Below are positions 1 through 6,557 of a stretch of DNA of 46,808 nucleotides, piece by piece. The position numbers were made by a program, and so were the translations under genes. Below the pieces are notes generated by a model. That model did no database searches, was not told where the DNA came from, and saw only the letters and a list, made by a program, of their open reading frames with translations. Every line of letters starts with the position of its first letter. Within the stretch, counting starts at the first letter, position 1. The stretch is from Treponema sp. (GTDB lineage: Bacteria; Spirochaetota; Spirochaetia; Treponematales; Treponemataceae), in assembly GCA_017962965.1 (NCBI GenBank), contig JAGCUI010000005.1, positions 1 to 46,808 on the forward strand. Direction: 5' to 3'.

Positions 1-831
1 CTTCTGAAGATCCTTAATCATCTTTTCATCTTCTTCGTCTGCCTTAATAGAAGATACACCCACAGCCTGAATTTCAAGACCACGGTTTTGTTTCCACTTA
101 GCAGAAAGCTCTGTCTTTAAAACCTCTGCAAGTTCGTTTGTATGGCCCGGAACAGCTGAATAACGGATTCCCATTTCTGAGATACGTGCAAAGGCCGGCT
201 GCAATGCTGTTAAAAGTTCACTCTTTAACTGGCCTTCGATATTTTCTGTTACGTATTCATCTTCTACATTGCTGCAAAGATTTGTATAGAAAACAACTGG
301 ATCTACAATTTTAAAACTGTATTCACCAAAGCACTTAACACTGATATCAATATCAATCCCGGCTCTTGGATCTACAACACGGAATGGTACCGGAGAAGGT
401 GTTCCGTATTTATTTCCGATGAGTTCCTTTGTATTAATATAGTAAACTCTCTGGTCCTTTGGAGCTTCTCCACCGAATGTAAAACGCTTACCGATATTCT
501 TAAAAGATTCTACAAGACCTTTACCAAAGCTTCCCGCAAAAACAGAAGGCTCTGTAGAAGCATCGTATTTATATTCACCAGGTTCAGCACATACATCAAC
601 AACTTTTCCCTGTTCTGTAATCACCATACACTGACCATCAGCAATAGAAATTATAGAACCGCTTGTAATGATGCTGTCGTCGCCTTTTGTATTGCTTGAA
701 CGGCCGGTTGTTTTTTTCTGTCCGCGTTTGCAAAGAACATTTGAGCTCAATGAATCACAATAAAAGAATTCCTTCCACTGGTCTGCAAGAACTCCGCCTG
801 CGGCACCTGTTATAGCTTTAATCAATCCCAT
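1..831 (-). CDS. SPFH/Band-7 protein, YdjI-type (3' end cut)
   Basis: The frame starts MGLIKAITGAAGGV at 831 and runs off the left edge after 277 codons. It begins with a Gly/Ala-rich segment, then a long beta-rich SPFH-like region (VYYINTKELIGNKYGTP, PFRVVDPRAGIDIDI, then an ENIEGQLKSEL helix). This pattern resembles the B. subtilis YdjI 'virion core protein' type of SPFH protein, which usually ends in a zinc ribbon; that part would lie outside the window. SPFH proteins scaffold membrane microdomains and are often induced by envelope stress. A GGAG motif lies 8 nt before the ATG and a TATAAT-like -10 sits at 892-897, so it probably has its own promoter. The family is fairly secure; the cellular role is not known. 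Confidence 0.8.
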   Translation of the reverse strand, partial: MGLIKAITGAAGGVLADQWKEFFYCDSLSSNVLCKRGQKKTTGRSSNTKGDDSIITSGSIISIADGQCMVITEQGKVVDVCAEPGEYKYDASTEPSVFAGSFGKGLVESFKNIGKRFTFGGEAPKDQRVYYINTKELIGNKYGTPSPVPFRVVDPRAGIDIDISVKCFGEYSFKIVDPVVFYTNLCSNVEDEYVTENIEGQLKSELLTALQPAFARISEMGIRYSAVPGHTNELAEVLKTELSAKWKQNRGLEIQAVGVSSIKADEEDEKMIKDLQK

Positions 832-980
832 TTAAATACTCCAATAATATAGAATTAGCGGCCAGAAAAACTGCCCTTAAATATGACATCTATTATACAC
901 CATTTTTGGATAAATAAATAAAAAAAACTGCTTCCGACCATAAAATAATCAAAAACAGTTTTATATAAGAAAAGAGAGGC

Positions 981-1037
981 TTAATCAGTTTAAACTATAA
1001 TCAGCCGGATTAATCAGCTTAATCATACTCTAATCAG
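981..1037. repeat. Cluster of five TAATCAG-like repeats
   Basis: TTAATCAG or a close variant occurs at about 981, 997, 1010, 1019 (TTAATCAT) and 1030 with spacings of 9 to 16 bp. It lies just downstream of the secreted-protein gene at 1053-1622. The copies can pair in part (TAATC with GATTA), so a weak hairpin is possible. There is no clear terminator T-run. Function unknown. Confidence 0.45.
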
Positions 1038-1052
1038 CCTTTTAAAATTATC

Positions 1053-1622
1053 TTATTTTTTTGGGATGAATTTGATGCTCTTAACAGTAATGATTACCGT
1101 ATCATCACCATTGTTTGCACCGTCTCCGTTTCCTTCCCACATCCATGAATTAGCAAGGACACCAATATAAAGAGCTTTTCCAGTTTTTCCCTTAAGGTCG
1201 ATTGATCTTTTTACTGTACCTTTTAAAGCTTCTGAATCAACCCAGTCGATTGGCTGACCATTGCTATAGAAGTTTCCATTAGCACCCCAGTATTTAATAC
1301 CGAACTTTGGCATTACCTTTGGTTTTTCCCATGAGCCTGTTTTATAATCAAATTCGATTTCGCAGGTTGAATAATCTTTGAGATCGATACCGTCATTTCC
1401 GTTAATCTTAAAGGTATAACCACCGCCACCATATCTGTACATTGCTGTATAAGTTACAGAACCATCTTTTGCAAAAACACCGTCGCCGAGAGTTGCATCT
1501 GTACCCCAGACATTAGCTTCCGAAAGTGTTACCTTTACGGGTTTAGCAGTACTTTTTGCAAATACTACCGAAATTAATGAAAGTGAAAGAAGAACAATGA
1601 AGCATTTTCTTAATTTTTTCAT
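1053..1622 (-). CDS. Secreted beta-sandwich-like protein, unknown function
   Basis: A 189-residue protein with a clear signal peptide (MKKLRKCFIVLLSLSLISVVFA, predicted cut before KSTAK). The mature part is rich in aromatic residues, Gly and Asn, with alternating beta segments (YTAMYRYGGGGYTFKING, CEIEFDYKTGSW, VIITVKSIKFIPKK). That is what carbohydrate-binding or jelly-roll domains look like, but no family can be named. It has no lipobox and no C-terminal anchor, so it is probably periplasmic or released. AAGGAG precedes the start by 6 nt and a good promoter lies just upstream, so it is probably transcribed alone. A role in binding a glycan is inference only. Confidence 0.75.
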   Translation of the reverse strand: MKKLRKCFIVLLSLSLISVVFAKSTAKPVKVTLSEANVWGTDATLGDGVFAKDGSVTYTAMYRYGGGGYTFKINGNDGIDLKDYSTCEIEFDYKTGSWEKPKVMPKFGIKYWGANGNFYSNGQPIDWVDSEALKGTVKRSIDLKGKTGKALYIGVLANSWMWEGNGDGANNGDDTVIITVKSIKFIPKK

Positions 1623-1652
1623 GTGATACTCCTTATTTTTTAATATAAATAA

Positions 1653-1680
1653 ATTATAGTACAGTTTTTTAGGAATGCAA
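1653..1680 (-). promoter_or_regulatory. Sigma-70-like promoter of the secreted-protein gene
   Basis: On the minus strand, TTGCAT (1680-1675) and TATAAT (1658-1653) are separated by 16 bp. They lie about 30 bp before the ATG at 1622, which has an AAGGAG ribosome-binding site. Confidence 0.6.
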
Positions 1681-1745
1681 TTTAGTTAAACGTTTCACAA
1701 AAAAAATATAAGAGAAATACTTGATGATAAAGTCTGTCTTAATGA

Positions 1746-3794
1746 TTAATAATTATTCAAACCGCCGGCTTTAAGCTGGAAGTGACTGAATTCCATGCTG
1801 AAGCTTGCTCTTCCCTGTGTGGCAGAACGAAGGTTTGTAGTAAATCCGAACATATTTGCCATTGGAGCTGTTGCATGAATAACTTCGCCCGAAGCCTTGG
1901 AATCCTGACCCATGATGTTCCCGCCTCTCTGAGAAAGCTGACTCGAAGCAGGACCAACAAATTCCTTAGGACATGAAATATCAACATTCATAACAGGCTC
2001 TAAGATTACAGGATTTGCGGCGTTACAAGCCTTATCAAAAACCTGAGATGCACAGGCTTCAAAAGCAAAGGTTGTAGATGTCAATTCGTTGTAATCAATC
2101 TTAGTAACCTTTACTTCCACATCTGTACAAGGATAGCCGTATTTAATTCCCGAATTAAGGGCAGACATAAATCCGTTTTTAATTGCTTCAACAATCTCTT
2201 CAGGGATTTCGGAAGTTTTGCATTCAACTGAATATGAGTTTCCGCTGCCCTGCTCTCTTTGAGAAACAGTGATTGTAAGGCCTGCAGTATTTTCTTTTCC
2301 GGCAAGCACTCTGCTGAACTGTTCAGATGCTTCTGCACTTGAACCAACAGATTCGCGGTAAGTAACCTGAGGAGCACCAACGTTGCATTTTACACCAAAG
2401 TCGTCGCGCATACGTGTAACAAGAACATCAAGATGAAGCTCACCCATTCCCGAAATAATAAGCTGTCCTGTTTCTGCATCTTCGTGATATGTAAAGGTTG
2501 GATCTTCGCAGCTCAGGATTTTTAATGTTTCGTTCATCTTGTCTTTTTCGCTCATGCTTTCAGGTTCAAGAGCAACAGAGATTACTGGCTGAGGGAACTT
2601 TGGCTGTTCGAGTAAAACATTAAATGCTTCTGAGCCGATTGTGTCTCCGGTCTGTGCAAGCTTGAGTCCGATAAATACTGCAATGTCTCCGGCACTAAGG
2701 CTGTCCATTGGTTCAGATTTATCTGCATGCATACGAAGGATTCTGTTTACTCTTTCCCTCTTTTTCTTGTTCATATTATAAAGCTGAGTTCCTGAGGCAA
2801 ATTTACCAGAGTACATTCTTACGTAACACAAAGGTCCCATTTCGCGATCGTACTGAATTTTAAATACAAGACCGAGCGGCATCTTTGTTACGTCGCAAGG
2901 AACATCAACAGGTTCGCTTTCGTCTTTTTTTACTTTAAGTCCTTTTGCAGGAGGAACGTCTGTAGGGCAAGGAAGATAATCTACAACTGCGTCGATTAAA
3001 GGCTGAACCCCCTGATTGTGGCGTGCACTTCCCATAATAAAAGGAACATATAAACGATTAATAGTAGAATTACGGATAGATTTTTTAAGCTGCTCTACAG
3101 TGATTTCTTTTCCGTCGAGATAAAGCTCCATTAAAGCATCGTCGGCACCGGCAACCATTTCAACAAGCTTTTCGTGCCATTCATCTGCCATTTCTTTTCT
3201 TGAAGGATCAATGTCGCTTTCTACAACCTCTTCTCCTTCATCACCCTGGAAACGGAGCTCCTTCATTTTAAGAAGATCAATTACACCTTCAAAATCCTGG
3301 CCCTGACCAATAGGAATCTGAAGTGCAAGACAGTCTACGCCAAATTTTTCGTGAACATCATCCATTGAGCCAAAAAAGTCTGCACCGATTCTGTCCATCT
3401 TATTCATAAAGGCAAGACGAGGAACATTAAATTCATCTGCCTGTTTCCATACAGTTTCTGTCTGAGGCTGAACTCCATCTACGGCACAAATTACAGCAAC
3501 TGCTCCGTCCAAAACACGAAGGGAACGTTCTACTTCGGCAGTAAAATCTACGTGTCCCGGTGTGTCGATAATATTAATCTGGCAGTCCTTCCAGTAAGTT
3601 GTTGTTGCTGCAGAACAGATTGTGATTCCTCTTTCCTGTTCCTGAGCCATCCAGTCCATAGTTGCCTGACCGTCATCTATTTCGCCAATCTTGTGAATTT
3701 TTCCTGTATAAAAAAGAATGCGTTCTGTTGTTGTAGTTTTACCCGCATCGATGTGGGCCATAATACCGATATTGCGCATTTTGTCGAGAGCCAT
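1746..3794 (-). CDS. fusA: Elongation factor G (divergent paralogue)
   Basis: EF-G is the ribosomal translocase GTPase; some paralogues act mainly in ribosome recycling. Starting at MALDKMRNIG (GGAG 7 nt upstream) gives 682 residues, the usual length. An in-frame ATG 66 nt further upstream lies before the hairpin and has no ribosome-binding site. G1 is AHIDAGKT, G2 RGIT, G3 DTPGH and G4 NKMD. Domains II to V follow, including SGMGELHLDV. Two positions depart from the norm. The domain IV tip histidine (H573 in Thermus, H583 in E. coli) is Asn here (N569, in DYNELTS). The helix normally reading GDLNRRRG reads SQLSQRGG. Spirochaetes carry more than one EF-G (the spdEFG types), so this may be a specialised copy. 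The neighbours are not ribosomal genes. Confidence 0.93.
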   Translation of the reverse strand: MALDKMRNIGIMAHIDAGKTTTTERILFYTGKIHKIGEIDDGQATMDWMAQEQERGITICSAATTTYWKDCQINIIDTPGHVDFTAEVERSLRVLDGAVAVICAVDGVQPQTETVWKQADEFNVPRLAFMNKMDRIGADFFGSMDDVHEKFGVDCLALQIPIGQGQDFEGVIDLLKMKELRFQGDEGEEVVESDIDPSRKEMADEWHEKLVEMVAGADDALMELYLDGKEITVEQLKKSIRNSTINRLYVPFIMGSARHNQGVQPLIDAVVDYLPCPTDVPPAKGLKVKKDESEPVDVPCDVTKMPLGLVFKIQYDREMGPLCYVRMYSGKFASGTQLYNMNKKKRERVNRILRMHADKSEPMDSLSAGDIAVFIGLKLAQTGDTIGSEAFNVLLEQPKFPQPVISVALEPESMSEKDKMNETLKILSCEDPTFTYHEDAETGQLIISGMGELHLDVLVTRMRDDFGVKCNVGAPQVTYRESVGSSAEASEQFSRVLAGKENTAGLTITVSQREQGSGNSYSVECKTSEIPEEIVEAIKNGFMSALNSGIKYGYPCTDVEVKVTKIDYNELTSTTFAFEACASQVFDKACNAANPVILEPVMNVDISCPKEFVGPASSQLSQRGGNIMGQDSKASGEVIHATAPMANMFGFTTNLRSATQGRASFSMEFSHFQLKAGGLNNY

Positions 3795-3808
3795 ATATTT
3801 CTCCAGAA

Positions 3809-3848
3809 TAAAAAAAATCCTGCCGAGTCTTTTACCACCGACAGGATT
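3809..3848 (-). terminator. Terminator-like hairpin in the EF-G leader
   Basis: On the minus strand AATCCTGTCG (3848-3839) can pair with CGGCAGGATT (3825-3816), with one G-U pair and a 13-nt loop, followed by a run of T. It lies 55 nt after the upstream lipoprotein stop but only about 15 nt before the EF-G ATG, so it sits between that gene and the fusA ribosome-binding site. Confidence 0.75.
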
Positions 3849-3850
3849 CG

Positions 3851-3879
3851 ATTTTAACATTTTTCCAGGTCTTTGAAAA
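3851..3879 (-). promoter_or_regulatory. Candidate fusA promoter abutting the hairpin
   Basis: An extended -10 (TG, one base, then TAAAAT at 3856-3851) has a weak -35, TTTTCA (3879-3874), at 17 bp. The start point would fall near 3844, inside the left arm of the hairpin. fusA transcripts would then lack part of the stem, while readthrough from upstream would meet the whole hairpin. Confidence 0.4.
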
Positions 3880-3903
3880 TAGAGGGGAAAAAATCAGAGA
3901 GGA

Positions 3904-5145
3904 TTAAAAGTCGACGACGATGGCGGGGACGATGCCGATTTTGTTGTATGAATCGGCTCCTATTCTATCTCCCGTGTGAATACAACCATGAGAAGTTACT
4001 TGTAAACAACCATTAATTTCCTCTCGATTGTCAGATACTTCTACCTTATAACAATAATCTTCAATCCATTCTGGCTGATAAAGAGGACTTCTTAGAAAAT
4101 ACTTACCATAATTATATTTATACCATACATAATTTTCTTTTGCATAATCAGTTAATTTATATACCGAAATATATAAATTATAGTTTTTATTTGATCTTTC
4201 CTTATTACTCAATAAAAAAACTTTATCATAGGTATTTTCACATGAATAATCATTTGCACTATAGAAAGTATCTGTTTGTAGATAATACTGATATCCAGCA
4301 CTATCTACACTATTATCCACAGTTGTAACTTCAATTAATAACTGGGCTTTATCGGTAAACGCAGTTTGTAAAAAGCCTTTTCCAGCGTACATATTATTCA
4401 AGCTTTGAACAGGTGAATCATCGGGACGTATTTCATAACTCAAGCCATTCAAAAATGCTCTTACTTTAGAATGTTTGTAGTTATTCGGATATATACTACC
4501 ACCGTTTATTATTTCATTCAAAAGTTTTGAACTTAAAGCATCTAATAAACCAGTCGGTTTTAATTTTTGTAATTGATTATATTTTTGTTTCTGAACATCA
4601 TCTAAACGTTTTTTATGTTCATAATCATAGAAATTGATGTTTCCGGTTAGAATAGTCTCTGCAAACAATAATTTTTTTCCAGGGGTTCCGGCATTTAAAT
4701 CATGATCAAAATTTGTATCTATAACACGCCATTTTATAGGTTCAATTTTAAAATATTTATAACTGTTAGATTCCTTAGTTAAAACCGGAGTCTGATTAGA
4801 ATAGTATAATTCATTAGAACTGGCATCTTCCAGGCATCTGACATAATAATTTCCATCACTACCTTTGTAATAAATATTACTTCCCATAATTATGCTTTCT
4901 TCTTCATCAATTGTTACATCATCTGCTTTTATTGTTTGCGGCCAGTCTCCAAAATATACATAAACACCATCTGTTCCCACGGTACCATCAGTCCCTTTTG
5001 GGAGAACAGTTATTGTTTCATGAAATTTATATGACTTATTTTTTGTGACTTCTTCTATAAAATATTTACACCCTGTAACCATCAAAATTAAAAATAAAAT
5101 TAGAACATATAAGATTTTATTTATTGTTTGCTTGTTTGTTTTCAT
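3904..5145 (-). CDS. DUF6273-like lipoprotein
   Basis: A 413-residue lipoprotein when started at MKTNKQTINK (GGAG about 10 nt upstream). The signal peptide ends in a lipobox, VTGC. The body has features I associate with DUF6273-type modules: VYFGDWPQT near the start, EPIKWRVID in the middle, VFLLSNKE, a YFLRSP motif and a closing GIVPAIVVDF. These modules are common in treponeme and Firmicute surface proteins; their function is unknown. It is more AT-rich than neighbouring genes, which fits an accessory surface gene. A terminator-like hairpin lies immediately before its ribosome-binding site and another follows its stop. Family call moderate, function unknown. Confidence 0.75.
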   Translation of the reverse strand: MKTNKQTINKILYVLILFLILMVTGCKYFIEEVTKNKSYKFHETITVLPKGTDGTVGTDGVYVYFGDWPQTIKADDVTIDEEESIIMGSNIYYKGSDGNYYVRCLEDASSNELYYSNQTPVLTKESNSYKYFKIEPIKWRVIDTNFDHDLNAGTPGKKLLFAETILTGNINFYDYEHKKRLDDVQKQKYNQLQKLKPTGLLDALSSKLLNEIINGGSIYPNNYKHSKVRAFLNGLSYEIRPDDSPVQSLNNMYAGKGFLQTAFTDKAQLLIEVTTVDNSVDSAGYQYYLQTDTFYSANDYSCENTYDKVFLLSNKERSNKNYNLYISVYKLTDYAKENYVWYKYNYGKYFLRSPLYQPEWIEDYCYKVEVSDNREEINGCLQVTSHGCIHTGDRIGADSYNKIGIVPAIVVDF

Positions 5146-5162
5146 TTTTGCAATTCTCCGTT

Positions 5163-5201
5163 TAAAAATAAAATAACCACATATTCTCAAAATATGCGGT
5201 T
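5163..5201 (-). terminator. Terminator-like hairpin between barrel gene and lipoprotein
   Basis: On the minus strand AACCGCATATT (5201-5191) pairs with AATATGTGGTT (5185-5175), an 11-bp stem with one G-U pair and a 5-nt loop, followed by a T-rich tract. It ends the barrel gene at 5230-5790 and finishes about 18 nt before the ATG of the next gene. Confidence 0.7.
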
Positions 5202-5229
5202 GTATTAACAAAACAATTCTATCTGTAAA

Positions 5230-5790
5230 TTAATTACCAAAATAAGTTATACCAATTCTTGGTGAAAATGAAAGAAATGTTTTATTGTCTGTGCCTGAAT
5301 AATATCCAGGTATTGTTGTCCATGAATATAAATAATAATTCATTTGAACACCAGCACTAAGATATAAATCGTCTAAAAGTTTAAAACTTGCACATGCATC
5401 TCCAAAAATACCAAAATCAAATCTGAAGCCACTATCCATCAAATCGTACATACTAATAGTTCCACCTGGTGAAAGAATTACCTGTAACATATCTGTATCT
5501 AATACTTTAAATGCAACTCCAAATGAACCATCCATATAAAATTCATAATAATTTGTATTTGAATCAAAAAGGCTCATTGGAACCCAAAAAGATGCACCTG
5601 TACAAAAACCAAATAAATTGCTGCTGAATGTATAACCATGCCAGTCTATACCAATACCTTTTTCTGCTGTAGATGTTAACATTCTAACTGGTAAAACAAG
5701 AGATATATTATCTAATCTTGTTTTTTCCTGTCCGAATACACCTGAAATAAGTGATCCTGCTACTAAGGCTATTGCCAATAATTTTTTCAT
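5230..5790 (-). CDS. Small outer-membrane beta-barrel-like protein A
   Basis: A 186-residue protein with a signal peptide (MKKLLAIALVAGSLISGVFG, cut before QEKTR). The mature part alternates aromatic and hydrophobic residues with short turns and ends in an aromatic strand (SPRIGITYFGN), typical of 8- to 10-strand outer-membrane barrels. It is related to the next gene upstream (5875-6456): both contain FGFxxGxxF followed by LFD and closely similar strand order, so they are probably tandem duplicates. AAGGAG precedes the ATG. It has its own promoter with a palindrome in the spacer. No known porin family is recognised; a role in adhesion or passage of solutes is not shown. Confidence 0.75.
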   Translation of the reverse strand: MKKLLAIALVAGSLISGVFGQEKTRLDNISLVLPVRMLTSTAEKGIGIDWHGYTFSSNLFGFCTGASFWVPMSLFDSNTNYYEFYMDGSFGVAFKVLDTDMLQVILSPGGTISMYDLMDSGFRFDFGIFGDACASFKLLDDLYLSAGVQMNYYLYSWTTIPGYYSGTDNKTFLSFSPRIGITYFGN

Positions 5791-5829
5791 AGTTTTTCTT
5801 CTCCTTTTTATAAACTATCTTCAACTAAT

Positions 5830-5859
5830 ATTTTAGCATAACAAGTTGTTATTTTACAA
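5830..5859 (-). promoter_or_regulatory. Promoter with a palindromic spacer, barrel gene A
   Basis: TTGTAA (5859-5854) and TAAAAT (5835-5830) on the minus strand are 18 bp apart. The spacer contains a 15-bp perfect inverted repeat, ATAACAAGTTGTTAT (5838-5852), placed where a repressor would block polymerase. Confidence 0.55.
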
Positions 5860-5874
5860 GAAAAAAAGATTCGG

Positions 5875-6456
5875 CTAGTTTTTAATAACAAGACCAAGTT
5901 TAAGCTGGTTTGCCCAATGATTCATAGTGTCAAAAGGTCTGTATTCACCAAAGCCTGCAAAGCGGTATTCAATCTGATCTGCAATTGAAATACCAAAATC
6001 ATCAGAAAGCATAAACATTAAGCTTACTTCTGCACCGGCCCACAAAGAGAACGAAGCAACATCCATTGAAACATCGCTGAACAAAAAGCCTATAAGGTCA
6101 TTTGAGAAAAGATTAAAACCAAATGTAGGAGTTACCACAAATACAAGGCTTCCTGTATCAATTGGTTTAAGCGGGATACCAATATAGATATCAACTAAGA
6201 AAAGATTATTAGTCTGTAAATCAAAGAGGTTCATAAGGTTAAAGTTTACACCGCAGCTAAAACCCATAAAATCTGTAAGAAAGAATTTTTCATCAACTCC
6301 AAGACCGTAATCCAAAACACCATCAGGAACTGCTACTGCGCTCTGGTTCATCTGTCCGTACACAAGATTGAATGTACTATAACTACTCTCTTCCGCAGAA
6401 AAAGCAGCTCCTCCAACTGACAATAAAAGTGCTATTGCAATAAATAATTTTTTCAT
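5875..6456 (-). CDS. Small outer-membrane beta-barrel-like protein B
   Basis: A 193-residue protein if started at MKKLFIAIALLL. That ATG is 8 nt after GAGG; the ATGs further upstream are too close to or before this ribosome-binding site. The signal peptide is cut near FSA. The mature part has barrel-like alternation (GFSCGVNFNLMNLFD, FGISIADQIEYRFAGFG) and ends LKLGLVIKN. It resembles the neighbour at 5230-5790 in strand pattern and in the LFD turn. It has its own consensus promoter, so the two paralogues can be regulated separately. No transport function can be assigned. Confidence 0.75.
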   Translation of the reverse strand: MKKLFIAIALLLSVGGAAFSAEESSYSTFNLVYGQMNQSAVAVPDGVLDYGLGVDEKFFLTDFMGFSCGVNFNLMNLFDLQTNNLFLVDIYIGIPLKPIDTGSLVFVVTPTFGFNLFSNDLIGFLFSDVSMDVASFSLWAGAEVSLMFMLSDDFGISIADQIEYRFAGFGEYRPFDTMNHWANQLKLGLVIKN

Positions 6457-6474
6457 TTTCATCACCTCGCACAC

Positions 6475-6503
6475 AGTATGAAATATAAAGAGGCTACCGT
6501 CAA
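6475..6503 (-). promoter_or_regulatory. Sigma-70-like promoter of barrel gene B
   Basis: TTGACG (6503-6498) and CATACT (6480-6475) on the minus strand are 17 bp apart, with the GAGG ribosome-binding site just downstream. A small CTAAG/CTTAG hairpin followed by T residues (about 6505-6530) just upstream may end the preceding gene. Confidence 0.6.
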
Positions 6504-6557
6504 TTAAAAATATCCTAAGATATCCTTAGAGAATTCTTATTATTTTTTAGAAAGCTC

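Noticed and set aside
921..962. Inverted repeat AAAACTG / CAGTTTT as a terminator
   Set aside because: The 7-bp stem with a loop of about 25 nt is too weak, and no flanking gene needs it in a clear direction.
3795..3860. Longer EF-G start 66 nt upstream
   Set aside because: It would translate through the hairpin; the start at 3794 has a good ribosome-binding site and matches family length.
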